A stretch of 64,000 nucleotides of DNA, taken from contig NZ_CP047475.1 of NCBI RefSeq assembly GCF_010587385.1, positions 1,240,001-1,304,000 on the forward strand. Direction: 5' to 3'. Origin of the DNA: Vibrio astriarenae. Its GTDB lineage: Bacteria > Pseudomonadota > Gammaproteobacteria > Enterobacterales > Vibrionaceae. The notes beneath the pieces are model-generated. The model had not been told where the DNA came from. It did no database searches and saw nothing but the letters and a program-made list of their open reading frames with translations. Positions 15,787-25,051 of this stretch are shown here, in pieces. Made by a program: the position numbers and the translations under genes. Each line of letters opens with the position of its first letter. Position 1 is the first letter of the stretch.

Positions 15787-16863
15787 TCAACTAGATACAT
15801 GTCGATGTACTCGATTAGTGATTTGAATGACTAACTCATAAGGAATGGTATCGGCAGCTTCTGCTACCTTCTCGATGGGCATCTGTTTTCCCCAGATCTC
15901 AACTTCATCGCCAACATCATCTTGGCTATCTGTGCCTAAGTCGACCACCACCATGTCCATAGAAACGCGTCCAACAACAGGAACTGTACGTCCGTTGATA
16001 AACATAGAGGCATGATTTGACGCTGCACGCGGATAACCATCGCCATAGCCAATAGCGACGATCCCGAGTATCGTGTCTTTTTCTGCAACCCAACTATCGC
16101 CATAACCAACAGGGTCTCCTGATTTATGTGACCGAATCGCAATGAGTTGTGATGTTAAGGTCATGGCAGGAATAAGGTCGTGCTCAACGCCTTGATGTTG
16201 CGACTGTGGCGCAATTCCGTAAAGTGCAATTCCTGTGCGAGCGCAGTCGAACTCCGATTGGGGCCAAAGTAAGATACCCGCTGAATTGGCGATACTTTTA
16301 AGACCAGGTTGATTGCTAATCGACTTTTTGAAGACCTCAATTTGCGAAAGTGTTTTCGCTTGCTCAATATCATCTGCACAGCTGAAGTGGCTGAGGAAAT
16401 GGACATCACCAGTGACGTTACCACTGCGGGTAAGTCGTGAGACGTAGTCACTGACTTCGTGGGGCTCAACGCCAACTCGATGCATTCCGGTATCGATTTT
16501 AAGCCAAGCTTTTACTGTTTGCTTAACGGATAACATTTCTACCTGAGAGAGCTGAGTTTCATTGTGAACGACGGTGTCTAATTCAAACAGCGCAGCTGTT
16601 TCTAAATCCTGCTGACAAAAGCAACCTTCCAACAAAATAATAGGCTTTGAGATTCCCGCTTGTCGCAGTTCTAGCGCTTCTTCGATTCGCGCAACCGCAA
16701 AGTACTCGGCATTGGGTAGTGCCTTGGCCACATCGACTGCACCATGCCCATAGGCATTGCCTTTCACTACAACAATAAGTTTTTGCTTGCCCGCTTTCTT
16801 ATTTAACACCTCAAAGTTGTGCTTGATGGCTTTAAGATCGATTGTCGCTTTTGCTGTGATCAT
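15787..16863 (-). CDS. alr: alanine racemase
   Basis: A 358-residue fold-type III PLP enzyme. Lys34 in VVVKGNAYGHG binds PLP, the barrel includes IANSAGILLWPQSEFDCARTGIALYG, the catalytic Tyr lies in AIGYGDGYPRAASN, and the substrate-side MDMVVVDLG segment follows. AGGAG precedes the ATG. Alanine racemase interconverts L- and D-alanine. It is divergent from dgcN-dgcA-dat, which points to a catabolic or broad-specificity racemase function as part of D-amino-acid use, beyond or instead of peptidoglycan supply; chromosomal vibrios usually have another copy, but I cannot see it here. Confidence 0.93.
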   Translation of the reverse strand: MITAKATIDLKAIKHNFEVLNKKAGKQKLIVVVKGNAYGHGAVDVAKALPNAEYFAVARIEEALELRQAGISKPIILLEGCFCQQDLETAALFELDTVVHNETQLSQVEMLSVKQTVKAWLKIDTGMHRVGVEPHEVSDYVSRLTRSGNVTGDVHFLSHFSCADDIEQAKTLSQIEVFKKSISNQPGLKSIANSAGILLWPQSEFDCARTGIALYGIAPQSQHQGVEHDLIPAMTLTSQLIAIRSHKSGDPVGYGDSWVAEKDTILGIVAIGYGDGYPRAASNHASMFINGRTVPVVGRVSMDMVVVDLGTDSQDDVGDEVEIWGKQMPIEKVAEAADTIPYELVIQITNRVHRHVSS

Positions 16864-17563
16864 GTCTCACTCCTTGATTCATGTTGTTTCTCTCTACAAA
16901 CATGAAGTTGCAAAAAACGATCCATACAAATGACTATCTATATTCTAAATTTAAAGAGTAATTCACTGTTTTGTTGAACTTGAACTTAATAACTCTGGAA
17001 ACGCACTGAGTTGTATATTGCATGAATTATATCTCGCAGAATTGTGTTTGTGCAGAATGACTTGCTGAGTAGGTGTAATTGAAGCTTCTCAGTAAAGAGT
17101 TGCAGCCCTATTGGTGTTTGGTGGGTTTTTGCACCAACAATGAGCGTCCATTCACCATTATGATGAATAACTTCGTCGAATTTATAGTGCAAGATGTTGG
17201 TTTTTGAATGGGTTGTAGAGGAATTTTCTCTACTCATGTCTATTATTTGGCAGCATGACGAAAGGCAATTGTGGAAAAATATCCATTTGAACAAATGTGC
17301 TGTATTGGGCGTGAAGAATAATATATTTATCTGCTTGCTGATTTAGTTGAGAGATGTTATCTGGAATCCATGTGAAGTTTAGTCGTTTCTAATTCAGTAT
17401 TTCAGAATTTTTTTGGTGTTATTTTTAATAAATACAGATGCTTAAGTGAATTTGTGTAGTCTGGTTTTATAAGCGGTTTATTCTCTAATACTTAAAGTTG
17501 TCATGGTTTTTGCTTTGTCTTAGTTATCGAAGTCAAAATGGAACTTGGTTAGGAGTACAAAAG
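16864..17563. other. AT-rich divergent intergenic region
   Basis: About 700 bases between alr and dgcN, noticeably AT-rich. It holds one weak leftward frame (17237 down to 16986, 83 residues from its inner ATG) without a ribosome-binding site. Both operon promoters must lie here. I see no clear long operator. Confidence 0.5.
16986..17237 (-). CDS. doubtful small hypothetical protein
   Basis: An 83-residue frame beginning MSRENSSTTHSKTN. It contains KFDEVIHHNGEWTLIVG, a beta-rich stretch that vaguely resembles the start of OmpR-type winged-helix output domains, but the rest does not complete one. There is no ribosome-binding site at either candidate ATG (17237 or 17294). The sequence is AT-rich and isolated, so it may be a decayed regulator fragment or a chance frame. 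Confidence 0.25.
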   Translation of the reverse strand: MSRENSSTTHSKTNILHYKFDEVIHHNGEWTLIVGAKTHQTPIGLQLFTEKLQLHLLSKSFCTNTILRDIIHAIYNSVRFQSY

Positions 17564-18568
17564 ATGGAACTTAAAAAACCTTACTTACTATTTCTTGGTG
17601 ATGCCGCAGACCAACTCGCAGCAAAAGTGGCACAAGGGATCAAAACATGGCGACCGGAATGTTGCGTTGGTCAATATCGTCTAGATGGCTGTAACGCAGA
17701 TGTTGGTTTAAAGGATATTTCGATCGAAGAGGCATCTGCTGCAGGCGCTAAAACTCTGATTATTGGGGTAGCGAACCGAGGCGGAGTGATTTCTGAAACG
17801 TGGTTAAGTGTGTTAATAGAAGCCATTGAAGCCGGAATGGATATCGCCTCTGGTCTGCATAATAAACTCACTGATATTCCTGAGTTAGTCGCATGCGCTG
17901 AAAAACATGGACGCTCTCTGTTTGATGTTCGTTACCCTACGCAAAGCTATCCTGTTGCGAATGGCGTTAAACGCTCGGGTAAGCGTTTGTTGACAGTGGG
18001 GACTGATTGCTCTGTCGGTAAAATGTACACGTCACTTGCGATTGAGAAAGAGATGTGTGACCAGGGTGTGGATGCCGATTTCAGAGCAACTGGACAGACT
18101 GGTATCCTGATTACGGGTGGTGGTGTGAGTGTAGACTGTGTCGTGGCAGACTTTATCGCAGGCGCAATCGAGGCGATTGCGCCAGAAAACAAAGCAGAAC
18201 ATTGGGACGTTATTGAGGGGCAAGGCTCACTGTTTCACGCATCCTTTGCCGGGGTGACAATGGGCTTGATCCACGGTTCTCAGCCAGATGCATTGGTGCT
18301 TTGTCACGAGCCAACACGTGAACATATGCGAGGATTACCGGGCTACGCATTACCTGATATTCAAACTTGTATTGAGACTAACCTTCAAGCGGCGCGACTA
18401 ACCAATCCTGATGTTCAATGTGTCGGCATTTCAGTCAATACCTCAGCCCTCGAAGAGCAGGAGGCAATGAGTTATATGGATTTGCTTGAGACAGAGATAG
18501 GCTTACCGGTGGTAGACCCGTTCCGCCAAGGTGTATCACGTATTGTTGAGAAGCTGAAGGAGCTGTAA
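17564..18568 (+). CDS. dgcN: N-acetyltransferase of D-glutamate catabolism (DUF1611)
   Basis: A 334-residue DUF1611 protein, the family described as DgcN in marine bacteria, which acetylates D-glutamate before epimerisation. The C-terminal P-loop-like domain begins with RLLTVGTDCSVGKMYTSLAIEKE and includes TGQTGILITGGGVSVD and EGQGSLFHASFAG. The N-terminal half is a Rossmann-like domain with IIGVANRGGVIS. ATG 17564 has AGGAG at 17551; an upstream in-frame ATG at 17498 lacks a site. The stop overlaps the dgcA start by one base. Context with dgcA, a D-amino-acid transaminase and alr supports the assignment. Confidence 0.82.
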   Translation: MELKKPYLLFLGDAADQLAAKVAQGIKTWRPECCVGQYRLDGCNADVGLKDISIEEASAAGAKTLIIGVANRGGVISETWLSVLIEAIEAGMDIASGLHNKLTDIPELVACAEKHGRSLFDVRYPTQSYPVANGVKRSGKRLLTVGTDCSVGKMYTSLAIEKEMCDQGVDADFRATGQTGILITGGGVSVDCVVADFIAGAIEAIAPENKAEHWDVIEGQGSLFHASFAGVTMGLIHGSQPDALVLCHEPTREHMRGLPGYALPDIQTCIETNLQAARLTNPDVQCVGISVNTSALEEQEAMSYMDLLETEIGLPVVDPFRQGVSRIVEKLKEL

Positions 18569-19542
18569 TGAAGTTAACTCTTTCACAAAATGCTTGGCCT
18601 ATTCGTGGCAGTTTTACTATCTCAAGAGGCAGTAAAACCCATGCTGACACAATCGTAGTGAACCTAGAAAAAGACGGTATGGTTGGACGCGGAGAGTGTG
18701 TCCCTTATGCCCGCTATGGTGAATCATTAGACAGTGTCAGGGCAGAGATTGAAGCGATACGTCCCCTCATTGAAGGCGAAGTATCACGACAAACGCTTCA
18801 ACAACTGCTTCCTGCTGCCGCAGCAAGAAACGCCGTTGACTGTGCATTGTGGGACCTTGAATGTAAACTAGCAGGGAACTCGATTTGGCATAAAGTCGGG
18901 ATTGAGTCTGGTAGTGTAGAAACGGCTTTTACCATCTCTCTCGATAGCGCAGAAAAGATGGAAGAAGTAGCCAAAGCAAATGCATTCAGGCCGTTACTTA
19001 AGGTCAAGCTTGGCGGAGGGGAAGACTTAGAACGTTTACGCGCAGTGAGACGCGGTGCGCCGATGGCAAAAATTATCATTGATGCAAATGAAGCGTGGAC
19101 AGAAAGTCTTTATAGAAGTTTGATTCCAGAGCTTCTGATGCTCGACATTGCCATGATTGAGCAACCGTTCCCGGCAGATAATGATGCTATTTTGGCTGAT
19201 TTGCCAAGACCTATTCCAATTTGTGCAGATGAGTCTTGCCATGACCGCCAGAGTTTGGTCAACATTGTCGGCCGCTATGACATGATTAACATCAAGATCG
19301 ACAAAACGGGTGGTTTGACCGAAGCCTTACTTTTGAAGAAAGAAGCACAAAGACTCGGATTGAAGGTCATGGTTGGATGTATGCTTTCCTCATCTTTAAG
19401 CATGGCTCCTGCGTTTGTTTTGGCACAAGGTGTCGATATTGTTGACCTCGATGGGCCACTTCTTTTGGCCGAAGATATCGAGAACGGATTTGATTTTAGG
19501 GACAATGAAATGCTCCCGTTTACACGTCAGTTATGGGGATAA
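18568..19542 (+). CDS. dgcA: enolase-superfamily epimerase (DgcA / Ala-Glu epimerase type)
   Basis: A 324-residue enolase-superfamily protein of the dipeptide epimerase branch. The first catalytic Lys pair is in LLKVKLGGGED, metal ligands follow in IIDANEAW (Asp), MIEQPFP (Glu) and CADESCHD (Asp), and the second catalytic Lys is in INIKIDKTGGL. In marine bacteria the dgcN-linked member converts N-acetyl-D-glutamate to N-acetyl-L-glutamate; the classical YcjG/YkfB activity on L-Ala-D-Glu dipeptides cannot be excluded from sequence. It is translationally coupled to dgcN by the TAATG overlap. Confidence 0.85.
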   Translation: MKLTLSQNAWPIRGSFTISRGSKTHADTIVVNLEKDGMVGRGECVPYARYGESLDSVRAEIEAIRPLIEGEVSRQTLQQLLPAAAARNAVDCALWDLECKLAGNSIWHKVGIESGSVETAFTISLDSAEKMEEVAKANAFRPLLKVKLGGGEDLERLRAVRRGAPMAKIIIDANEAWTESLYRSLIPELLMLDIAMIEQPFPADNDAILADLPRPIPICADESCHDRQSLVNIVGRYDMINIKIDKTGGLTEALLLKKEAQRLGLKVMVGCMLSSSLSMAPAFVLAQGVDIVDLDGPLLLAEDIENGFDFRDNEMLPFTRQLWG

Positions 19543-20403
19543 ATGATGAACAGAACTGTTTATGTTAATGGCTATTACGTCAAAGAAGATCAAGCAAAGG
19601 TATCAATTTTTGATCGGGGATTTCTCTTTGCTGACGCTGTTTACGAAGTGACCGCAGTTTTAGAGGGTAAGCTTATCGACAATGCGGGTCACGTTGCGCG
19701 TTTAGAACGTTCGTGCAAAGAACTGGGTATCAAAATGCCAGTGACAGCGGAAGAGCTAACTAAGATTCAAAAACATCTGATTAAGATTAACAATCTTACA
19801 GAGGGTGGGGTATATCTACAGCTCACGCGGGGCAGTGAAGGGGACAGAGATTTCGCTTACAGTGAGGATATACAACCGACTTTGGTGATGTTTACTCAGC
19901 AGCGAGATTTGATAAATAGCGCGCCAGCACAAAAAGGTATTAAGGTTTTGTCAATGGATGATATTCGTTGGCGTCGTCGAGATATCAAAACCACCAGCCT
20001 GTTGCCAGCATGTCTTGCAAAACACATTGCTCACCAAGCGGGCTGCGATGATGTATGGCTGATTGAAGACGGCTATGTCACGGAAGGTGGCTCGAGCAAT
20101 GCGTATATCGTGACGAACGACAATAAGATTGTTACGCGACCGCTAAGCAATGACATTTTGCACGGAATCACTCGTTCATCGCTTTTACAGCTTGCGAGAG
20201 ATTGCAATCTTGAGATTGAAGAGAGACCGTTTACTATTGACGAAGCGTATCAAGCAAAAGAAGCTTTTGTGAGTTCAGCCACCACATTCATTTGGCCAGT
20301 AGTGAGCATTGATGGTCATTCCATTGGTTGTGGCCAGCCTGGTGAGGTAGCGAGTAAGTTGCGTGATATTTACATCAAGACAGCAATTGAGCTTGGCGAA
20401 TAA
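19543..20403 (+). CDS. dat: D-amino-acid aminotransferase
   Basis: A 286-residue fold-type IV PLP enzyme. It starts VYVNGYYVKEDQAKVSIFDRGFLFADAVYE, with the class IV opening. The PLP Lys is at about 149 in RRDIKTTSLLPACLAKH, followed by EGGSSNAYIV and the phosphate-binding HGITRSSLLQLA. It transfers the amino group of D-amino acids to 2-oxoglutarate, giving D-glutamate, which dgcN and dgcA would then feed into L-glutamate metabolism. It follows dgcA immediately and ends the operon with a terminator. Confidence 0.88.
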   Translation: MMNRTVYVNGYYVKEDQAKVSIFDRGFLFADAVYEVTAVLEGKLIDNAGHVARLERSCKELGIKMPVTAEELTKIQKHLIKINNLTEGGVYLQLTRGSEGDRDFAYSEDIQPTLVMFTQQRDLINSAPAQKGIKVLSMDDIRWRRRDIKTTSLLPACLAKHIAHQAGCDDVWLIEDGYVTEGGSSNAYIVTNDNKIVTRPLSNDILHGITRSSLLQLARDCNLEIEERPFTIDEAYQAKEAFVSSATTFIWPVVSIDGHSIGCGQPGEVASKLRDIYIKTAIELGE

Positions 20404-20725
20404 ATTTGATGGGGAGGAGTATCAGATTGATTCTGCTCCCTTTAATTTACTCAAGTTTGCTTGATTTGTTTTAACAGGATTAACCTAAAGCTATTGAAGC
20501 CCCCACATACTTCCCACATTGTTAATTTGCACGACCCCCTGATGTGTTTGCCCTGACTCATTGCCTTCACCCTCATAGATAAGCAGGGCTAGATATTTAT
20601 GTGCCCCTGATATTTAACCTACCTAAGCGTTATTTATAACTGTCGCAAAATGGCAATTCTTACCTGTCCCAAATATCCATAATGCACCTGTACCAACCAA
20701 ACAACGAAACACAGGAAACGAAATT
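20404..20725. other. intergenic region after dat
   Basis: Holds the dat terminator (20411-20448) and the promoter region of the small secreted protein at 20726. I see no further gene. Confidence 0.5.
20411..20448 (+). terminator. terminator of dgcN-dgcA-dat operon
   Basis: GGGAG (20412-20416) pairs with CTCCC (20436-20440), extended by AG.ATCA / TGAT.CT pairing with mismatches, followed by TTTAATTT. Confidence 0.6.
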
Positions 20726-20968
20726 ATGAAGAAGTTAACTATCACCCTTGCTCTAGGTCTTTCACTAGGCTCTGTATCAACCTTTGCTGCTGAAGATGTA
20801 CGTACAATTGGCCATGAATGTCTTCAACACTCATTCACACATGAAGCTTCTGAGTGCATGGAGAAGGCACATGAGAAGTTTAATAACCAAAAGATTGAAC
20901 AGATCGGTGACAACCTAGACAAGATAGAAGCCGACCTAACAGAAATCCAAGATGGATACACAAACTAG
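20726..20968 (+). CDS. small secreted protein
   Basis: An 80-residue product with a clear signal peptide (MKKLTITLALGLSLGSVSTFA-AE) and a mature part of about 57 residues. The mature part has two cysteines (HECLQHS and ASECMEK) and a C-terminal helix IEQIGDNLDKIEADLTEIQDG likely to form a coiled coil. GGAAACG precedes the ATG, as in the next gene. It has no recognised family. It is probably periplasmic, with the two cysteines able to form a disulfide. Confidence 0.65.
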   Translation: MKKLTITLALGLSLGSVSTFAAEDVRTIGHECLQHSFTHEASECMEKAHEKFNNQKIEQIGDNLDKIEADLTEIQDGYTN

Positions 20969-21160
20969 AGCTCGAATCGAAAGTGTGCTCGTGCCTTTAT
21001 ATCTTAGCGCACACGCAACACTTCAAAACACAAAGAAATAAGTAAACCTAGATAGCATACCTACTTACTGTGCTATTTCGCAGAAAATCTGGGTTTACAA
21101 AACAGCGCTGAATTATCAATTCGCCCCTGAGCCAGGATGTCTTAGTTAAACCACAGGCGA

Positions 21161-21174
21161 TGACAAGTTTGTCA
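21161..21174. promoter_or_regulatory. palindrome upstream of small secreted gene
   Basis: TGACAAGTTTGTCA is a 6-2-6 palindrome 56 bases before the ATG at 21230. It could be a regulator half-site pair; the protein is unknown. Confidence 0.3.
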
Positions 21175-21229
21175 CATTCGTTGGTATTTCGAAGCAGTCA
21201 AATATTTGCAAAAATGGGAAACGAAACAA

Positions 21230-21550
21230 ATGAAAAAACTACTACTCGTTACAGCTATCATCATCGGTTCAATCGGCACGGCTCAGGCAGACGTATTCAG
21301 TGAAGCCGTTAAAACTGGTGCAAATGCGGGCGCGGCAGAATATTGTCTCGATCGTCATGCTGGCGACAATAAGTCCAAGTGGCGTCTATTGAAGGTCAAG
21401 ACGACAAAAGCCTATGGTGACCTCAATAAAGAAGAACGCACAAAAGCCCTAATCGCACGCAAGGCCGCTGAAGACGGTGAATATTTGGGTGATAAGCTTG
21501 ACGGTAAGCGCTGTAACTCGCTGCGCAAGATGATGTATGTCAAATATTAA
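21230..21550 (+). CDS. small secreted protein
   Basis: A 106-residue product with a signal peptide (MKKLLLVTAIIIGSIGTAQA) and a basic mature domain of about 86 residues with two cysteines (EYCLDRH and KRCNSLRK). The ATG at 21230 follows GGGAAACG. Not a recognised family. The second such secreted protein in a row, with a similar leader (GGAAACGAAA) but unlike mature sequence. A long hairpin follows the stop. Confidence 0.65.
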   Translation: MKKLLLVTAIIIGSIGTAQADVFSEAVKTGANAGAAEYCLDRHAGDNKSKWRLLKVKTTKAYGDLNKEERTKALIARKAAEDGEYLGDKLDGKRCNSLRKMMYVKY

Positions 21551-21560
21551 CGAATAATTA

Positions 21561-21611
21561 GGCGCCAGAAATACCCCACTGTTTGTCAAATGATAACAGT
21601 GGGGTAGCGCC
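21561..21611. terminator. long hairpin after small secreted gene
   Basis: TACCCCACTGTT (21572-21583) pairs perfectly with AACAGTGGGGTA (21595-21606). GGCGC (21561-21565) and GCGCC (21607-21611) add an outer stem with a six-base bulge. There is no T-run, so it may stabilise the mRNA end instead of terminating. Confidence 0.5.
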
Positions 21612-21785
21612 GTTGTTAATCCATATTACTTATATGTTTTAAATATCTTTGGAATAACGAATAATTCCATGCTGTGGGAATTGTGTTCTGAAATTTGATT
21701 TGTCGAATTTTGTCACATTATAAAAGCAAATTAACCGATAGTTTACTGTCATTAATTGGTTTTTGTAGGCGTTTTAGGTGACCAA

Positions 21786-23819
21786 ATGAGCATTTCAGGC
21801 AGTAAAGTCAGTACCCGAATTTTCATTCTAGCTCTTATCTCCACGTTATTAGTTATCTTTATTGTTGCAACTAATGCTTTGTCTGCTGTTGAGAAGCAAA
21901 GACAAGCGGACAACCTGTACTCTGTTTTGGAACTCGCGGATAAAACAGGCAACTTAATCAGGTTACTACAAGATGAACGTGACTACACAATTGCGGTTAT
22001 TGCGTTTCCTGACTATCGATTAAATAACGGGAGTTCGTATACAGAGCGCCTGGCTAGCCAAAGGAGGGCGGTTGATAAAGAGATTGCCAATTACAAAGGT
22101 TACTTACAGGAGGCACTCGAGACAACCTTAGCTCACCCCGATTACTATGCACAAGCACAACGCTTTGCTGCTTCATTGTCTTTTCTAAAACCTTCTAGGA
22201 AACAGATAAATGAGGGAAAGTTGAAAGACGAGCAAGGTAATTGGATAGCGAACAACTATGCAGATTCGATTTTGCTGGGTATTGAGGCGATAAATCGCTT
22301 AGTGAAGGTTTCTTCATTTAGCCCCGAGCTTAATATGTTGGCCACAACCTATGCGACTTTAATTCAACTCGACAATGCCTACTCTTTTGAACGCTCGATG
22401 AAGTTGAGAATGTTTCGCTTTGGAAAAGTCGACCATACATCACACGGCAATAACAAAGCTGACTGGCGAGCGTTGCAGGATCTCCTATTACGATTCAAGA
22501 CTTACGCTCCGGAACAAGTCATCACTTTTTTTGATGAGCAGCATGTCAATACTCAGCAATATCAATCCATCCATGAACTGCGTTTTAAGTTGTTGAATAT
22601 GGGAGGGGATACGATAGAGAAAACACCACACACCTGGTTTACTGACTCTACTGATAATATTAATAACCTCAGGACAGTCACTCAGTATGTTTCACAACAG
22701 CTGCTTTTATTATCGGAATCTGAAAAGAGAATGGCACAAGAAGCATTAATTTTTAGTGTTATTTTTGGTGCCGCTGTGTTGCTAGTAGTTATATTATTAT
22801 CACTCATTATCATCCGCTCCATTACCCAGTCTTTGTCTTATCTCAATAAAGAGTTTTCGGATATAGCGCTCCATAAGCGAGTAGACAAAAGTATTCCACT
22901 AAAAGGGCCTAAAGAACTTACAGAAGTGACTTCTGCATTCAACGACATTATCAGAACGTTCAACGGTACATTGATGAGCTTTAAGCGTGCGGTTGATTCG
23001 AACAGTGTCTTGATTGACAATTCTGCGCAGTCAATGAAACAAAGTCTCGATGGTATAAGTCGACAAAACGAATCCGCTATCGCCTTAACGACTTCTATCG
23101 ATGATATGACAAAGGCAGGTGCAGAGGTCGCCAAAGTGACCAATGAAACCGCTAAGTCCATTCAGCTTGTCTACGTTAAATCTCTAGATAGTGAAAAGCT
23201 GATGAAGACAAGCCAACAAACAATGAATGTACTGTTAGACACAATAAATAGTACACACAAACAAGTCGTCGACTTAGAGAAAGACACAGCCCAAATCGCA
23301 GACATTCTGCAGGTAATTAATGGTATTGCTGAACAGACAAACTTATTGGCGCTTAATGCAGCGATCGAATCAGCTCGAGCTGGAGTACATGGAAGAAGCT
23401 TTTCCGTGGTTGCAGATGAAGTACGAGCCTTAGCTGGCATGACTCGAAAAGCGACTACACAAATTGAAGACCGAATTTTAAGGTTGCAGTCAACGTCTAA
23501 GAATGCGGTTTCTCATCTTACCGAGCTGCAAGCGCATAGTTCTCAAGTTGAAGAAGTTATTATAGAGGGTGTAAATACGTTTGGTCACTTTAGTACAGAA
23601 ATGGACACTGTTTCTGCTATGTCACAGCAAATCGCTGCAGCGACCGAAGAGCAGGCAGTCACGATGAATGAAATAACAAAACAAGTACATTTAATTAAAG
23701 ATGAAGCGGATTTAATGAGTCAATCGACAAAAAATACGGTGAATGTTGGCGAGCAATTGAAGGAGTCTGGAGTGAAATTGACAGAGTTTATTGATGAATT
23801 TAAGTTAAGTCGAAGCTAA
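21786..23819 (+). CDS. methyl-accepting chemotaxis protein with NIT sensor domain
   Basis: A 677-residue chemoreceptor. The first membrane helix is at about 15-33 ([21 protein letters not shown]). The periplasmic region has the nitrate/nitrite-sensing (NIT) pattern [20 protein letters not shown] then [16 protein letters not shown]. The second helix is near 330-345, then a HAMP-like linker and the signalling domain with [24 protein letters not shown]. The tip reads [21 protein letters not shown] where most receptors have RAGEQGRGF. ATG 21786 follows TTAGGTGA. Presumed to steer swimming in response to nitrate, nitrite or a similar anion, which is inference from the domain. Confidence 0.9.
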   Translation: MSISGSKVSTRIFILALISTLLVIFIVATNALSAVEKQRQADNLYSVLELADKTGNLIRLLQDERDYTIAVIAFPDYRLNNGSSYTERLASQRRAVDKEIANYKGYLQEALETTLAHPDYYAQAQRFAASLSFLKPSRKQINEGKLKDEQGNWIANNYADSILLGIEAINRLVKVSSFSPELNMLATTYATLIQLDNAYSFERSMKLRMFRFGKVDHTSHGNNKADWRALQDLLLRFKTYAPEQVITFFDEQHVNTQQYQSIHELRFKLLNMGGDTIEKTPHTWFTDSTDNINNLRTVTQYVSQQLLLLSESEKRMAQEALIFSVIFGAAVLLVVILLSLIIIRSITQSLSYLNKEFSDIALHKRVDKSIPLKGPKELTEVTSAFNDIIRTFNGTLMSFKRAVDSNSVLIDNSAQSMKQSLDGISRQNESAIALTTSIDDMTKAGAEVAKVTNETAKSIQLVYVKSLDSEKLMKTSQQTMNVLLDTINSTHKQVVDLEKDTAQIADILQVINGIAEQTNLLALNAAIESARAGVHGRSFSVVADEVRALAGMTRKATTQIEDRILRLQSTSKNAVSHLTELQAHSSQVEEVIIEGVNTFGHFSTEMDTVSAMSQQIAAATEEQAVTMNEITKQVHLIKDEADLMSQSTKNTVNVGEQLKESGVKLTEFIDEFKLSRS

Positions 23820-23942
23820 ACCATAGTTGGTTATTCGCTTTTTAAAATTAACTTTGTTGGATAAAACTTGATACAGATGGCTAGTAGAAAGAGCAAGATG
23901 TGTAAAATGGATTAGTAACTATATTTAATTAAGGGGTATGAG

Positions 23943-24194
23943 ATGAAAGGAATCTTACAGTTGGCGGTAATGGTCATCGTACTACTGATAGTTGGAGGTG
24001 TTAATTTTAGCCACTATTTATATTATGACTACGGAAACAAATGCTATACCAAAGAGTCTGCTGCATGGGATGCGTGCAATAGTAAGTATAATGGCAAGTG
24101 TTACTTTCTAGGCAGAAACTATAATCTGTGCCTTGATAACCATTCTGAATCATACGCTGGGATAGTTGAAGGTTTCGTCAGACGTTTTTTATAG
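23943..24194 (+). CDS. small single-helix membrane protein
   Basis: An 83-residue product with an N-terminal hydrophobic helix (LQLAVMVIVLLIVGGVNF) and a mature part with four cysteines (NKCYTKE, DACNSKY, GKCYFLG, NLCLDN), suggesting two disulfides on the periplasmic side. AAGGGG precedes the ATG. No family is recognised. It is alone between the chemoreceptor and the DUF1223 gene. Confidence 0.55.
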   Translation: MKGILQLAVMVIVLLIVGGVNFSHYLYYDYGNKCYTKESAAWDACNSKYNGKCYFLGRNYNLCLDNHSESYAGIVEGFVRRFL

Positions 24195-24307
24195 TTTCGT
24201 AGGTGTGCTTTCAGCAAATATTGATAATTAAGTCATCGGTTGTCGTTTTTGAAATGATCTCAATATTACCCGGGTCTAGTAAATAAACCTTTGGGAGAAA
24301 ATGAACG

Positions 24308-25024
24308 ATGATAACAAGAAACCGTCTGGTCATAGCCATCGCGACAACGTTTATGTGCGGAGTGGTCGCTGCTGAAGATCAAACCTGGACTCATCAAGGA
24401 CAGCCAGCTCAAATAGTTGAACTCTTTACTTCTGAGGGCTGCTCAAGCTGTCCTCCTGCTGACAAATTTCTAAGTCAGTTTCAATCACATTCCCGTTTAT
24501 GGCGTGACGTTATCCCGATGGCTTTTCATGTCGACTATTGGGACCGATTGGGCTGGAAAGATGAGTATGCCAGCCCTTCATACAGTCAACGTCAACGCTT
24601 ATATCACTCTTACGGAGCAGTTCAATCCGTATACACCCCAGGCTTTGTGGTGGATGGTGGTGAGTGGTGGGGCTTTTTCTATCGCAAAGACCTGCCACAT
24701 CGTGAGAGTGAGGCAGCGCCAAGCCTGACCCTAATAAAGCAAGGCAATGACTTTTCCCTAAAATTTGAGCAATCTGGGCGCTACACAGCTCACTTAGTGG
24801 TTTTAGCCATGGACGAAGCAACCAAGGTCAAAGCGGGTGAAAATCAGGGGCGTTATTTAGAGCATGATTTTGTGGTGTTAGATAAGCGTCAGATTACTGG
24901 TGAGCAAGACTGGCAATTTGACAACGTTGAATTAGATGCAAGGGCTGATGCTGTTGCGGTGTGGTTGACGCAAGGGGTTGATGGTCAACCCGTTCAGACC
25001 GTCGCCGGGCTTTTGCAGCGCTGA
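24308..25024 (+). CDS. DUF1223 thioredoxin-fold protein
   Basis: A 238-residue exported protein with a signal peptide ending near VVAAED. It has the DUF1223 hallmark VELFTSEGCSSCPPADKFLSQF, a thioredoxin-like active site with CSSC. The region AFHVDYWDRLGWKD and the VYTPGFVVDGGEWWG block follow the family order. Function is not established; a periplasmic redox role is inferred from the CxxC and fold. GGGAG lies upstream. It converges with the exporter gene. Confidence 0.85.
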   Translation: MITRNRLVIAIATTFMCGVVAAEDQTWTHQGQPAQIVELFTSEGCSSCPPADKFLSQFQSHSRLWRDVIPMAFHVDYWDRLGWKDEYASPSYSQRQRLYHSYGAVQSVYTPGFVVDGGEWWGFFYRKDLPHRESEAAPSLTLIKQGNDFSLKFEQSGRYTAHLVVLAMDEATKVKAGENQGRYLEHDFVVLDKRQITGEQDWQFDNVELDARADAVAVWLTQGVDGQPVQTVAGLLQR

Positions 25025-25051
25025 CCTGCTCGAAGCCCGTTCGTTTATGCA

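Noticed and set aside
21561..21611. Possible integron attC site
   Set aside because: The inverted repeat lacks the R/L core boxes (GTTRRRY/RYYYAAC) and the cassette array context of Vibrio superintegrons.
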